Shown: piece by piece, positions 9,789-20,210 of the stretch
How positions within the stretch are numbered: position 1 is the stretch's first letter
How the letters are laid out: every line of letters starts with the position of its first letter
Source: Clostridia bacterium
GTDB taxonomy: Bacteria > Bacillota > Clostridia > TANB77 > CAG-508
DNA length: 52,295 bases
Assembly: GCA_900770415.1 (NCBI GenBank)
Contig: CAAGKN010000017.1
Span: 1 to 52,295 of the forward strand
Direction: 5' to 3'
The notes under the pieces: model-generated
Databases searched by the model: none
Seen by the model: only the letters and a program-made list of their open reading frames with translations
What the model was told of the DNA's origin: nothing
Made by a program: the position numbers and the translations under genes

Positions 9789-11837
9789 ATGTTAGATTTA
9801 AATAAAGATGTTAAATACATAAAAGGTGTAGGACCTGCAAGAGCAGAACTTTTAAACAGTATAGGCGTATTTAATTTATATGATTTAATTACATATTTTC
9901 CAAGAGATTACGAAGACAGAGGAAAAGAAAAGAACATTGCAGAATTAGAGGATGGAGAAGAGGCATTAATAAAAGCAATATGTGTTTCTAATCTTATGGA
10001 AAAAAGAATAAGAAAAAATATGGTAATCTATAAACTTACAGTAAGAGATGAAACCGGACTTTGTCAAATTACCTGGTTTAACCAAAGATATTTAAAAAAC
10101 AAATTTAAACTTCGGAGAAACATATAACTTTTTTGGAAAAGTACAGAAAAGAATTGGATTTGTAGAAATGAATTCACCTGTTTTTGAAGAGGAAAATAAA
10201 AACAAAAATACGGGAAAAATAATTCCATTATATCCTCTTACATATAATTTATCTCAAAATGTTATAAGACAAATAATAGAAAATGGATTAAAAGAAGTAA
10301 ATAATAATTTGGATGAAACTTTACCTCAATATTTGCTAGAAGAATATAATTTAGATGATATAAATAAGGCTATAAATGATATACATTTTCCAAAAGATTT
10401 TGGAGAATATAATAAGGCTAGAAAAAGACTAGTATTTGAAGAATTACTTATTATGCAACTTGCACTTTTAAATTTAAAGACAAAATATACAGTGAATTCA
10501 AAGGGAATCGAGTTTGATGAAAATATTAAAATGCAAGATGCAATAGAGAAACTTCCTTTTAAACTTACAAATGCACAGATAAAAGTACTAGAAGAAATTA
10601 ATAAAGATATGGAAAGCTCAAAGCCAATGAATAGACTTTTGCAAGGAGATGTTGGATCACGGAAAAACTGCTGTATCTATAATTGCTGCATACAAAGCTG
10701 TTAAATCTGGTTATCAAGTAGCAGTAATGGCACCTACTGCAATTTTAAGTAAACAACATTTAAAGAATTTTGAAGAAATTCTTTCAAATTTTAATATTAA
10801 ATGTGAATTACTAGTAAGTGGCATTCCTAAAAAACAAAAAGAAGATATTTTAAAAAGATTATCAAATGGTGAAATTGATGTATTAATTGGTACTCATAGT
10901 TTACTAGAAGAAAATGTTGTGTTTAAAAATTTAGGACTTGTTGTAACAGATGAACAACATAGGTTTGGAGTACGCCAAAGAAGTGTGCTAAACAGCAAAG
11001 GAGAAAATCCAGATGTACTGGTAATGACAGCTACTCCAATTCCAAGAACTTTGGCATTAATACTATATGGAGACCTAGATATTTCTATAATAGATGAACT
11101 TCCTCCAAACAGAAAGAAAATAGATACATTTGCAGTAAGTAAAGGAATGGAAGATAGAGTAAATGGCTTTATAAAAAAACAATTAGATGAAGGAAGACAA
11201 TGTTACATTGTATGTCCATTAGTCGAAGAATCAGAAGAAATAGATGCAAAGGCAGTTTTAGATGTATATAAAAAATATAAAGAAGTGTTTTCTAATTATA
11301 GAGTTGAATACATTCATGGAAAATTAAAACCTAAAGAAAAAGACCAAATTATGCAAGAATTTAAAGATGGAAAAATAGATATTCTAATTTCTACAACAGT
11401 AATAGAAGTTGGTGTAGATGTTCCTAATAGCAATATAATGGTAATAGAAAATGCAGAAAGATTTGGCCTAGCAACACTTCATCAGTTACGTGGAAGAGTA
11501 GGACGTGGAGAATATAAATCATATTGCATTTTAAAATATGAGGGCAAACGGAAAAAATACAAAAGAGAGAATGAAAATAATGTGCCAAACAAACAATGGA
11601 TTTGTTATTTCTGAAAAAGACTTAGAATTAAGAGGCTCTGGTGAATTTTTTGGAACAAAACAACATGGATTACCAGAATTTAAAATAGCAAACTTATTTG
11701 AAGATATAGAAATATTAAAAAAGGTACAAAATGTTGCAATAGGAATTATGGAGGATGATCCAAATTTAACAAAAGAAAAGAATTTAGAGCTAAAAAAACA
11801 AATAGAAAATAAGTTTAAAAACAGAATAGAAATATAA
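9789..11837 (+). CDS. recG: ATP-dependent DNA helicase RecG (needs three +1 shifts)
   Basis: Branch-migration helicase that remodels forks and Holliday junctions. It is split into four open stretches by CGG codons at 10113, 10660 and 11549. Correcting each by one base gives 681 residues, exactly the family length. The beginning KYIKGVGPARAELLNSIGV and the wedge domain (residues about 60-155) come first. Walker A GDVGSGKT includes restored Gly291. Then come DEQHRFGVRQR (motif II), TATPIPRTL, and the C-terminal LRGSGEFFGTKQHGLP segment. Three independent interruptions of one identical type, each repaired in the same way, argue strongly against random decay. Confidence 0.94.
10113..10116 (+). 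other. CGGA +1 site 1 in recG
   Basis: In-frame CTT-CGG-A giving Gly109 in the OB-fold wedge domain (KLGETYNFFGKV). Confidence 0.9.
10660..10663 (+). other. CGGA +1 site 2 in recG (Walker A)
   Basis: In-frame TCA-CGG-A. Skipping the C gives the Gly of GDVGSGKT. Confidence 0.93.
11549..11552 (+). other. CGGA +1 site 3 in recG
   Basis: In-frame AAA-CGG-A, just before KNTKERMKIM. It joins the helicase core to the conserved LRGSGEFFG end. Confidence 0.9.
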
Positions 11838-11856
11838 ATTACAAGTTGAAAGTGAG

Positions 11857-12342
11857 ATGAAGAATATGGGTAATGAGAATAAAAAAGATTTTAATTTTAT
11901 GATGAATAATAATAAGGATATGCCTAAAATACAAGTTATTAAAGATGAGAAAACAATAAAAAAATACGGTGGAACTAAAATGTTTTTTGCACCACCCCTT
12001 TATTATGATAAATTAATGAAAAAAGTACCAAAGGGAAAACTCATAACTGTTAGTCAAATGAGAGATTATTTAGCAAAACAAAATAATGCAGACTTTACTG
12101 ATCCAATGACAGCAGGAATATTTATAAATATAGTTGCTTGGGCAAGTTATCAAAGAAATGAAGACATTACACCATATTGGAGAACTTTAAAATCAGATGG
12201 AGAATTAAATGTTAAGTATCCTGAAGCAATAGAATTACAAAAAAAATTACTTGAAGAAGAAGGACATACAATTATTTCAAAAGGTACAAAAAATATAAAA
12301 TATTATGTTAAAGACTTTGAAAAGAATTTAATAGAACTATAA
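11857..12342 (+). CDS. MGMT/ATL-like protein lacking the catalytic cysteine
   Basis: 161 residues. The segment VPKGKLITVSQMRDYLAKQ (near residue 60) and the later ITPYWRTLKSDGEL followed by a Q-(x)n-LLEEEGH pattern match the winged-helix DNA-binding domain of O6-alkylguanine-DNA alkyltransferases. The position of the PCHR active-site motif reads PYWR, so no methyl-accepting Cys is present. By family knowledge it may be an alkyltransferase-like lesion sensor or a repurposed DNA-binding protein. The start is weakly supported (GAAAGTGAG); an in-frame ATG at 11866 is possible. It lies 19 bases after recG. Confidence 0.6.
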   Translation: MKNMGNENKKDFNFMMNNNKDMPKIQVIKDEKTIKKYGGTKMFFAPPLYYDKLMKKVPKGKLITVSQMRDYLAKQNNADFTDPMTAGIFINIVAWASYQRNEDITPYWRTLKSDGELNVKYPEAIELQKKLLEEEGHTIISKGTKNIKYYVKDFEKNLIEL

Positions 12343-12375
12343 ACACAAATTACAATAGATAGGGCAGGTAATTAG

Positions 12376-12405
12376 TTGAAAATTATCTGTCCTTTGTGTT
12401 ATAAT
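12376..12405 (+). promoter_or_regulatory. Sigma-A-type promoter upstream of the VanZ-like gene
   Basis: TTGAAA (12376-12381), 18 bases, TATAAT (12400-12405), about 46 bases before the ATG at 12452. Confidence 0.65.
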
Positions 12406-12451
12406 GCAAACAATAATTAGAAAGTTATCGTTGAGAAAGAAGTGTTGATAT

Positions 12452-13528
12452 ATGAAGAAAAAAATAAGTTTAATGGCAAGTATGGTATTATATTTGATTG
12501 CTATAATTATTTTAATATATTATTTTAGTTTAGAGTTTAATGAATTATTACGTTTAAGTCCAACTGGAAGAATAGTATTATTACTATTAAGTTGTCTTAT
12601 TATGTATTTTGGTGGATTAGCTTTAACTAAATATATAGATGAAAAATATAAGAATAAAGTTTTAAAAATAAATATAGGTATATGGTTTATTTTATATATT
12701 ATATTGTTATCAACACTTACTTTATTTGATGATTATTTTTTTAGAGGAGATTTTAATATATTAAATTGGAATAGTGAGTTGTTTAAAAACTATATGTCTA
12801 ACTCATTTAATTTAATTCCATTTAAAACAATTTTTGGTTACATTACAAAATTTATTAGTGGAGATATTGCACCATATATATTTATATATAATATTCTAGG
12901 AAATGCAGTTGCTTTAATGCCTTTTGCCTTTTTCTTACCAATATTATTTGAAAAACAAAAGAAATTAAAAAACTTTTTACTAACAATGATTTGTATAGTT
13001 GTGGGTATTGAACTATTGCAATTTATTACAATATCTGGTTGCTGTGATATTGATGATGTGATTCTAAATGTATTAGGTTCATTAATTATGTTTGTAATAT
13101 TGCGAATATCATCTATAAACAAATTTTTAAGAAACATAGTCCTTTTAGAAAAAAATAAAATTGATTATAAAGATTTAATAAAAAAGATTATTATTATTTT
13201 AATACCAATTATCTGTATTATTGGAGTTGTTTTTATAAGTGAAAATAAGTATATAGATAAAAATAGTCAAACTTTTACACACTTAAAGATAATAGATAAA
13301 ACAAAAGAAGAAAATATTACATGTAATACTGCATTAGAACAATTTTATGAAGATAAAGAATATATATATTATTTTCCTTGCGAAAAAAGTAAATATGTAA
13401 TAGTTATATATTCTAATGGTTATCAAGAAACTGTAAAATCATCTTTAGAATATGGAGATATAACTATTGAAGATTTAGAAAAAAATAACATAGAATTTAT
13501 CAAACAGAAGAAAGATATGAGTAATTGA
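12452..13528 (+). CDS. VanZ-like family membrane protein with C-terminal extension
   Basis: 358 residues. About five hydrophobic segments span residues 5-215, with the VanZ-like hallmarks FNLIPFKTI, NILGNAVALMPFAFFLP and ELLQF...DIDDVILNVLGS. A further membrane segment near residue 245 precedes a soluble, probably extracytoplasmic domain of about 100 residues. VanZ relatives affect teicoplanin susceptibility in vanA clusters, but most chromosomal members have no assigned role. It has its own promoter at 12376-12405. The two adjacent Cys near residue 198 (SGCCDIDD) are unusual. Confidence 0.8.
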   Translation: MKKKISLMASMVLYLIAIIILIYYFSLEFNELLRLSPTGRIVLLLLSCLIMYFGGLALTKYIDEKYKNKVLKINIGIWFILYIILLSTLTLFDDYFFRGDFNILNWNSELFKNYMSNSFNLIPFKTIFGYITKFISGDIAPYIFIYNILGNAVALMPFAFFLPILFEKQKKLKNFLLTMICIVVGIELLQFITISGCCDIDDVILNVLGSLIMFVILRISSINKFLRNIVLLEKNKIDYKDLIKKIIIILIPIICIIGVVFISENKYIDKNSQTFTHLKIIDKTKEENITCNTALEQFYEDKEYIYYFPCEKSKYVIVIYSNGYQETVKSSLEYGDITIEDLEKNNIEFIKQKKDMSN

Positions 13529-13597
13529 CAAATTACAATTTGTAACGCGTATAAAATCACTTTTTTTACTAAGAATAGTAAAAGAGGTGGTTTTTTT

Positions 13598-14531
13598 ATG
13601 TTTAATTTTAATACTGATTTGGCTGATGAAAGAAGAGATATTTTTAGAAAAGCTAATAATTTAGAAGAAATTCCAGGAATAGAAACAGAAACAATTGAAG
13701 AAGACCAAAATATAAAAACAAATAGGGTAAAAATTATAGATAATCAAGGAGCCCAAGCAATTGGAAAACCAATGGGAACATATATTACTATTGATATAAA
13801 AAATTTAAAAATTGCAGAAGATGCAGAAATACAAAAGGCTTCTGAAATTGTTACAAAAGAATTAAAAGAACTAATTAATAAACATGCGGATAAAGAAGGA
13901 GACATTTTGGTAGTTGGACTTGGAAATGTGTATGTAACACCAGACTCTTTAGGACCAAAAGTAGTAAATGAAATTGATATTACAAGGCATTTATTAAAAT
14001 ATGCTCCACAATATTTGGAAGAAGGCACAAGACCTGTTAGTGCAATAGCACCGGGAGTCCTACGGTACAACAGGAATAGAAACAATGGAGGTAATAAAGG
14101 GAATAGTAGATAATATAAAGCCAAAACTTATAATTGTAATAGACAGTTTAGCATCAAAAAGTATTGAAAGAATAAGTAGTACAGTACAATTATCAGATAC
14201 AGGAATTGTTCCTGGGGCAGGAGTAGGAAATGCAAGAAATGAAATAAGTCAAGTTACGCTCGGAATTCCTGTAATTGCAATAGGAGTACCAATGGTAGTT
14301 GAAGCAGCAACAATTGCAGCAGATAGTATAGATGTGTTTATAGAAAAACTACAAAATGAAGGAGAATCAAATGATTATTTGAACAAATTAAAAGATGAAG
14401 ATAAATATGGAATAATAAAAGATGCCCTTATCCCAAAAGATTTTAATTTAATAGTTACTCCAAAAGAAATTGATGAGCTAATTGAAAATATGAAAGATGT
14501 AGTCGCAAGAGGAATAAACTTTGCACTATAG
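13598..14531 (+). CDS. gpr: Germination protease GPR (needs +1 shift at CGG)
   Basis: GPR degrades small acid-soluble spore proteins during germination; it is made in the forespore as a zymogen cleaved near its N terminus. The restored product is 310 residues. The shift at 14063 reforms APGVLGTTGIET, the strongly conserved family block, and the remaining half contains IDSLASKS, TGIVPGAGVGNARNEIS and GIPVIAIGVPMVVEA. The start follows AAAGAGGTGG. This site uses CGGT rather than CGGA, and the zero frame ends within 17 codons. Presence of gpr supports an endospore former. Confidence 0.94.
14063..14066 (+). other. CGGT +1 site in gpr
   Basis: In-frame CTA-CGG-T. Skipping the C gives Gly156 in APGVLGTTGIET. 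Confidence 0.92.
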
Positions 14532-14532
14532 T

Positions 14533-15207
14533 TTATTTCAAAATTAAATAAATCCCATATAACAAAATTAAGTGAATAGGATAAAATAAATATAGCAAAT
14601 ACTTTGTATCTTTGCCTTTTTTGCCATTATATGTAGCAAAGAATAAACTAGGAATTATTGTACAGATAAATAAGTACAAATATTCTTTTGGAAAAATGCC
14701 ATATTTAATACAAGAAACAGAGTATCTTATTAATGTAGCAAGCATAAAGAAGAGTGTGAAATTAACAACATTATTTTTAAAAATATAAAAAATCAATATA
14801 ATTGCAACTCCATAGGCTCCATAGTCGCAATTAGAAAATTGTGCAATAAGGGCAAGTATGATACATGAGAGAATTCCTATAAATTTATACTTACATTTAT
14901 CATATATGTATATACTTAAAAGACCAAGTAGTAAAGTAAAGAATATATTTAAGCAAAAGGTATCAGAAATAATTGAGTGAAATAACATAAAAGGAATTTG
15001 AGAGATTAGGGCAAACAAAAATAATCTTAAAAAATATTTTTTAAGACTTTTTGTATGAATATAACCTTCTGATATTTGAAAAGCAAATATAGGGAAGGAA
15101 ATGCGACCAATATAATTTAGATATGAGAATTTTCCAAATATTGTATAACCTAAGTGATCTATAAACATTGTAATTACTGCAATTATTTTTAAAACAAAAG
15201 AACTCAT
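14533..15207 (-). CDS. TraX-family membrane protein
   Basis: 224 residues with about seven hydrophobic segments. The N-terminal KIIAVITMFIDHLGY and the GRISFPIFAFQISEGYIHT block are the TraX-family signature (named after the F-plasmid pilin N-acetyltransferase). Chromosomal Clostridia homologues are not linked to conjugation, and none of the neighbours here is a conjugation gene, so an acyltransferase-like membrane role is the most one can infer. It converges with gpr, with only one base between the two genes. Confidence 0.82.
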   Translation of the reverse strand: MSSFVLKIIAVITMFIDHLGYTIFGKFSYLNYIGRISFPIFAFQISEGYIHTKSLKKYFLRLFLFALISQIPFMLFHSIISDTFCLNIFFTLLLGLLSIYIYDKCKYKFIGILSCIILALIAQFSNCDYGAYGVAIILIFYIFKNNVVNFTLFFMLATLIRYSVSCIKYGIFPKEYLYLFICTIIPSLFFATYNGKKGKDTKYLLYLFYPIHLILLYGIYLILK

Positions 15208-15276
15208 AAAAATACCCCGTGCGTTTTTGTTTTAATTTATATCACATTAAATATAATATTGCAAATTACAATTTAT

Positions 15277-16131
15277 TTAATTATGCATTTTTTCTAATCT
15301 GTAAATTTTGCACAGGTTGCAATCATTACAAATATAAACTCTATTATCAAAGATTAGTTTTATAGTATTAATGAATTCGTCCTGAACATTATCTACAACA
15401 TGTATATAAATTTTTTCAGGCAATAAAGTAAGCAAAGTATTTAAAGCATAATCATTAGAAGAAAATGTTATATCAGATAAATATTTACTATTTAGAGCAT
15501 TATCATGGATATTTATAATGTTTTTAAACTCGTCAAGGAGAATAGTTTCTTGATTTTGATATATTAAATGAACTATAGGGGTTTTGCTTTCTTTAGAGTT
15601 TATATAGCATTTTAGTAAGTCAACAAATTCGTTATATTCTCTATCAATTACAAATTTGTTTACTGCTAGGTCTACAAGATAATCTACAATTTTAATGTAA
15701 TCATTAATCCTAAAACTAATAAAACCGTCTAATATAACAGACTTATTATTTGCAAAATATTCTATAAATGAGATTTTTAAACTATCTTTCCTAAGAGAAA
15801 CTTCACTTAAATCTCCGCAATACAAATAATCTTTGCAGATATCTAAAATTTTTCTTTGTTCTATATCTGTAAAATAGAAATAATTGTTAGAGATTATACG
15901 TTTTAAAAGAGTCTCTTCATATAAATTTATGACTAGTGAGGATAAAATATTAGATGTAATATTGTAAAAGGTATCTAATTCTTTACCTTTGTAGTGTATG
16001 ATAAAATTGTTATACAATTTAAATTTAGAAGTAGAGATATATAAATCATTAAGCTTTGCATTACTAAATTCATCTAGTAGATAATTAATAACTCTATTAT
16101 TGTTAGTTTTGATACATAAAGATTTAAGCAC
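15277..16131 (-). CDS. YtxC-like putative sporulation protein
   Basis: 284 residues without membrane segments. Length, the helical N-terminal region, the segment FYFTDIEQRKILDICKDYL near residue 107 and the EYNEFVDLLKCYINSK region match the YtxC family of spore-forming Firmicutes, whose biochemical role is unknown. The C terminus has three Cys in a CNDC-x2-C arrangement, possibly metal-binding. AAGGAGAA precedes the ATG. The assignment is moderate because the family is poorly conserved. Confidence 0.55.
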   Translation of the reverse strand: MLKSLCIKTNNNRVINYLLDEFSNAKLNDLYISTSKFKLYNNFIIHYKGKELDTFYNITSNILSSLVINLYEETLLKRIISNNYFYFTDIEQRKILDICKDYLYCGDLSEVSLRKDSLKISFIEYFANNKSVILDGFISFRINDYIKIVDYLVDLAVNKFVIDREYNEFVDLLKCYINSKESKTPIVHLIYQNQETILLDEFKNIINIHDNALNSKYLSDITFSSNDYALNTLLTLLPEKIYIHVVDNVQDEFINTIKLIFDNRVYICNDCNLCKIYRLEKMHN

Positions 16132-16225
16132 AAAAATTCTCCTTTCTAATATATGTTATTATCTACTAAAAACTAATTAGATATACATATATTATGTAAG
16201 AAAAGGAGAATTTGAAACTTGTTTA

Positions 16226-17812
16226 TTAATAATAAATCATGTAATCAATATCTGGAAAGATTTTATCTAGTTTCATTATTGATTTTAAGAATTCTTCATC
16301 AATTTTGTCTGCTTTAATTTGTTCATATAGTTTTGTAAATCTTCCAATATGATCTTTTATTCTTTTCTTTGCATAATCGACCATTGTTCCATTTGTAATA
16401 ATAAACAACCAATCACTACTTTGGGCTAAAAGCAATTCACGTGCACATTGGTTAAGAGCTTTTTTCTTTAAGCCTTTTGCATTAGGATAAAGTCTAGCTA
16501 GTTCACACATTCTGTCGCCAGCTACGTGTAAATGTTTGTGAGCATAATCATTAGTAGGGTTAAGCCAAACTTCACTATATCCATTTGCTCCCCAACTAGA
16601 TCTACAAGGTGAAGCAATTTGCATTCTTGGATATTTATCGATATATTCACCAGGGGTAATTAATTTAAAATTACAATCGTCGTAATAAATTTTCTTAAAT
16701 AAAACATATAGCCAATAAGGACCTTCGTACCACCAATGACCATAAAGCTCTGCATCATAAGGACATACAACAATAGGTGGGACATCCATAAATTTTGATA
16801 AATCATTTATTTGGTTAACTCGTGAATCTAAAAAGTGACCAGCTTGTTTTTCTGCTGAATCTTTTGCCCATTGTACATTATAGTAATCCTTAAATTCCGT
16901 TTTACCAGTAATTCTATGATATTTAATACCGGTGTTTACACGAACACCATTTTTTGCAATATATGGTTTGATGTAATCATAATCAGCATCATAACCAATA
17001 TCTCTATAAAATTCTCTATAATTAAAATCACCGGGGTAGCCACAAATAGAGCTCCAAACTTGTTTAGAACTTTCTATATCACGACCAAATGCAACTATAC
17101 CTTCTGGAGATACAATTGGAGTAAAAGTTCCATAAATAGGAGTGGGGTCGGCAAATAAAATACCATGTGATTCTGTAATTATGTACTCAATGCCGAATTC
17201 TTTTAAATATTTATCTGCTTCTGGAACATAACCACATTCTGGAAGCCAAATTCCTCTAGGCTTTTTACCAAAGTATTTTTCATATGTTTGAACTCCAACA
17301 GCAATTTGGGCTTTGACTGTTTTTTCATTAACATATAGAATTGGAAAATAGCCATGAGTAGCTCCACATGTGATTATTTCTAATACACCAATATCTTGAA
17401 AATGTTTAAAAGCTTCTATCAAATTACATTTATAAATATCTTTAAAAACATGTAAATCATTTGAATACCTATCTAAATAATAGTGAGATAGTTCATTTAA
17501 TCTTTTATCATAAGCAGTTCTTACAACTTCTTTTTTACAAAGTTCAATATGTTTTTTTAAATATTTTATATATCTGTTTTGTAATAGTTTGCTATCAAGC
17601 ATAGAAAGAAGAGGAGGGGTAAGTGACATTGTTATTCTAAAATCAACTTTCTCTTCCTCTAACTTTTTAAAGTTTAATAATAGTGGAATGTATGTTTCCG
17701 AAATAGCTTCAAAAAGCCATTCTTCCTCTAAATAATCTTCGCTTTCTGGATGATGTACAAAAGGTAGATGCGCATGTAATATGAAGCTTACATATCCTTT
17801 TTCAGTTTTCAT
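16226..17812 (-). CDS. Glycoside hydrolase family 57 protein, probable 1,4-alpha-glucan branching enzyme
   Basis: 528 residues, cytoplasmic. The beginning YVSFILHAHLPFVHHPE is the first conserved GH57 region with the HAHLP metal/substrate motif. GIWLPECGY near residue 195 carries the catalytic Glu, and CPYDAELYGHWWYEG near residue 350 carries the acid Asp. The following domain is the DUF1957 type found in bacterial GH57 branching enzymes. The enzyme would form alpha-1,6 branches in glycogen. It is next to a DUF4912 gene and a divergent GT4 synthase, a recurrent glycogen-related trio. Confidence 0.9.
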   Translation of the reverse strand: MKTEKGYVSFILHAHLPFVHHPESEDYLEEEWLFEAISETYIPLLLNFKKLEEEKVDFRITMSLTPPLLSMLDSKLLQNRYIKYLKKHIELCKKEVVRTAYDKRLNELSHYYLDRYSNDLHVFKDIYKCNLIEAFKHFQDIGVLEIITCGATHGYFPILYVNEKTVKAQIAVGVQTYEKYFGKKPRGIWLPECGYVPEADKYLKEFGIEYIITESHGILFADPTPIYGTFTPIVSPEGIVAFGRDIESSKQVWSSICGYPGDFNYREFYRDIGYDADYDYIKPYIAKNGVRVNTGIKYHRITGKTEFKDYYNVQWAKDSAEKQAGHFLDSRVNQINDLSKFMDVPPIVVCPYDAELYGHWWYEGPYWLYVLFKKIYYDDCNFKLITPGEYIDKYPRMQIASPCRSSWGANGYSEVWLNPTNDYAHKHLHVAGDRMCELARLYPNAKGLKKKALNQCARELLLAQSSDWLFIITNGTMVDYAKKRIKDHIGRFTKLYEQIKADKIDEEFLKSIMKLDKIFPDIDYMIYY

Positions 17813-17829
17813 TATTTTCTCCTTTGTTC

Positions 17830-18681
17830 TTACATAAAAGTAGATGTAGGGTTATTAATATTAAATATGTTTTCATCTTTATATATTTCTTTGTACAAAG
17901 ATGTTAAATTATATATTCTTCCAAAATATTTAATAAATTCTAAATTGGCAACATCTTTTGAATATGTTTTATTTGTTTTTACATCTCTATAATAAAGAGT
18001 TTTTTGAGCTTTTTCAAAAAGAACGTGACCGTTAGGTGATTCAATTTTGTTCGAAGAAGTAACATATAAGTAATTGTTTGGAATTGATATATTATTATTT
18101 TTTGGCCTTCTTCCAAGTTCAACAACATATTCGCATTTTTCATCATTAATATTAAAATACCAACAATTTGCAAAATCATTTATTTCAATTTCAAAGGTAT
18201 AATTCATTGTGACATTGTGTATTATTAAAACAGGTTTGGTTGTATTAAAAAAGTCTTCTCCATATTGTTTAATATAATTTTTTCTATCCTCATCTGAAAC
18301 ATCCCAATAGACGAAAAGTGTTTTTGGGGTTTGCGCTAATACCTTGACAATTGTTTGATTGTATCTGTAAGGCAAGTCATAGTATTCCAATAAATTAATT
18401 TTAGAAGAGGCTGCCTTCTTTGTGCTTTTTTTAGCAGTACTCTTTTTTGATGTTGCTTTTGTAGACTTTGCTTTAGTAGATGCTTTTTTACTAGGAGCTT
18501 TTTTGGAAGTTTTTGAAACAGTAGCGTTAGTAGATCTTGTTGCTTTTTTAGCAACTGTTTTTGTTGTAGTTCCTTTTTTTGCTACCGGCTTTGTATTAGA
18601 TTTTTTTTGAATTTTAGAAGTCTCTTTAGAAACTAAATCTTTATTGCTTTTTTGAGAAGCTTCTTTTGTAGCTTTTGGCAT
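17830..18681 (-). CDS. DUF4912 protein with Lys/Ala/Thr-rich N-terminal tail
   Basis: 283 residues. The first about 95 residues are low-complexity, highly basic and rich in Lys, Ala, Ser and Thr (histone-H1-like), predicted disordered. The DUF4912 domain follows from about residue 97 (YYDLPYRYNQTIVKVLAQTP, then LFVYWDV). DUF4912 commonly accompanies GH57 and glycogen-synthase-like genes and looks like a carbohydrate-associated module. The basic tail could bind polyanions such as nucleic acid (inference). It lies 17 bases upstream of the GH57 gene in the same direction, and AGGAGG precedes the ATG. Confidence 0.8.
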   Translation of the reverse strand: MPKATKEASQKSNKDLVSKETSKIQKKSNTKPVAKKGTTTKTVAKKATRSTNATVSKTSKKAPSKKASTKAKSTKATSKKSTAKKSTKKAASSKINLLEYYDLPYRYNQTIVKVLAQTPKTLFVYWDVSDEDRKNYIKQYGEDFFNTTKPVLIIHNVTMNYTFEIEINDFANCWYFNINDEKCEYVVELGRRPKNNNISIPNNYLYVTSSNKIESPNGHVLFEKAQKTLYYRDVKTNKTYSKDVANLEFIKYFGRIYNLTSLYKEIYKDENIFNINNPTSTFM

Positions 18682-18875
18682 TAAAATTCCTCCTTAGTAA
18701 AATAAAATATTATTATATATAATATATCAAAAATAGAATTAATTCAATAGAAAAAACAATAAAAATTTTTTTTGTAAATATTGTAAATATGTGTTTACAT
18801 TTGACGAAAAATCTTATACAATATACAAGAAATATTATACACTAAACTAATGAAAAATTGAAAGGGGCAAATGCC
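18682..18875. promoter_or_regulatory. Divergent promoter region of the glycogen cluster
   Basis: A very A/T-rich stretch between the minus-strand DUF4912/GH57 genes and the plus-strand GT4 gene. Candidate elements for the plus gene are TTTACA at 18794 and TATACA at 18815, with a short 15-base spacer, so this is only tentative. Confidence 0.35.
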
Positions 18876-20171
18876 ATGAAAATACTAATGCTTACATGGG
18901 AATATCCACCAAGAATAGTTGGGGGAATTGCTAGAGTAGTAAATGATTTATCAAAAAGATTAATAAAAGATGGACACGACGTTTACGTTGTTACATATAG
19001 GGAAGGAAGCGCACCATATTATGAAAATGATAAAGGTGTTCATGTGTATAGAGTAGATAACTATATGATAAATCCAAATAATTTTATAGATTGGATAATG
19101 CAACTCAACTTCAACATGGTAGCTAAGGTAAATGAATTGATAGCCAAAGGAGAAAAGTTTGATGTAATTCATGCTCACGATTGGCTAGTAGCTTATGCAG
19201 CAAAAACATTAAAGAATTCTTATGATTTACCATTAGTCAGCACAATACATGCAACAGAAGCTGGAAGAAATGGTGGGATTCATGATGAAGTTCAAAGATA
19301 TATAAATGATACAGAATGGATGCTTACATATGAATCATCAGAAGTAATAGTAAATAGTAAATTTATGAAAAACGATTTACAAAGACTATTTGGACTTCCA
19401 TATGAAAAAATAAATGTAGTAGCAAATGGAATAAATAGTACGGCATATAGTGGAGTAGAAAAAGATTACGATTTTAGAAGACAATATGCAGCAGATAATG
19501 AAAAAATAATACTATTTATGGGAAGATTAGTATATGAAAAAGGTGTTCAACATCTAATTTCTGCAATGCCAAAAATACTAGAAAACTATCATGATGCAAA
19601 ACTTGTAATAGCAGGCAAAGGTGGAATGCTAGATGAATTAAAAGCACAAGTAGAGGCAATGGGACTAGGTCAAAAAGTATATTTTACAGGTTACTTAAAT
19701 GCAAAACAAGTTTCAAAAATGTATAAATGTGCAGATATATCAGTATTTCCAAGCACATATGAACCATTTGGAATAGTAGCGTTAGAAGCAATGTTAGCTG
19801 GAGTTCCAACAGTGGTTTCAGATGTAGGTGGATTAAATGAAATAGTAGAGCATGGAGTAGATGGAATGAAATCTTATGCAGGTAATCCAAATTCACTTGC
19901 AGATTCAATTCTTGCATTATTATTTAATCCACAATTATGTGATAGTATAGCAAAAAAAGCAAGAGCAAAAGTAAAAAATGAATATTCATGGACAAAAATA
20001 GCACAAGATACACATTTTATATACCAAAAAGCTATTTGCCAAACAATGGCAGAACGTCAAGCTCATCAAATAGCACAAGAAAATGCAAAGAAAGAAAAGA
20101 AAATAAAATCAGTAGAAACAGAAATTACAAATTTAATTTCGTTTAATAAGAAGCGCCAAGCTTATGCATAA
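18876..20171 (+). CDS. Glycosyltransferase family 4, starch/glycogen synthase-like
   Basis: 431 residues, GT-B fold. The N-terminal MKILMLTWEYPPRIVGGIAR motif with the GG substrate loop, the HAHDWL segment, the FMGRLVYEKGVQHLI nucleotide-binding strand near residue 210 and PSTYEPFGIVALEAM (E-x7-E, residues about 290-305) are typical of GT4 glycogen synthases. The ATG at 18876 is preferred over an upstream in-frame TTG because it lies eight bases after AAAGGGG. Together with the divergent GH57/DUF4912 genes it probably elongates alpha-1,4-glucan, although donor and acceptor are not visible in the sequence. Confidence 0.88.
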   Translation: MKILMLTWEYPPRIVGGIARVVNDLSKRLIKDGHDVYVVTYREGSAPYYENDKGVHVYRVDNYMINPNNFIDWIMQLNFNMVAKVNELIAKGEKFDVIHAHDWLVAYAAKTLKNSYDLPLVSTIHATEAGRNGGIHDEVQRYINDTEWMLTYESSEVIVNSKFMKNDLQRLFGLPYEKINVVANGINSTAYSGVEKDYDFRRQYAADNEKIILFMGRLVYEKGVQHLISAMPKILENYHDAKLVIAGKGGMLDELKAQVEAMGLGQKVYFTGYLNAKQVSKMYKCADISVFPSTYEPFGIVALEAMLAGVPTVVSDVGGLNEIVEHGVDGMKSYAGNPNSLADSILALLFNPQLCDSIAKKARAKVKNEYSWTKIAQDTHFIYQKAICQTMAERQAHQIAQENAKKEKKIKSVETEITNLISFNKKRQAYA

Positions 20172-20210
20172 AGTAATAATAGACAGATGAAACACAAGGA
20201 GGAAAGATAA

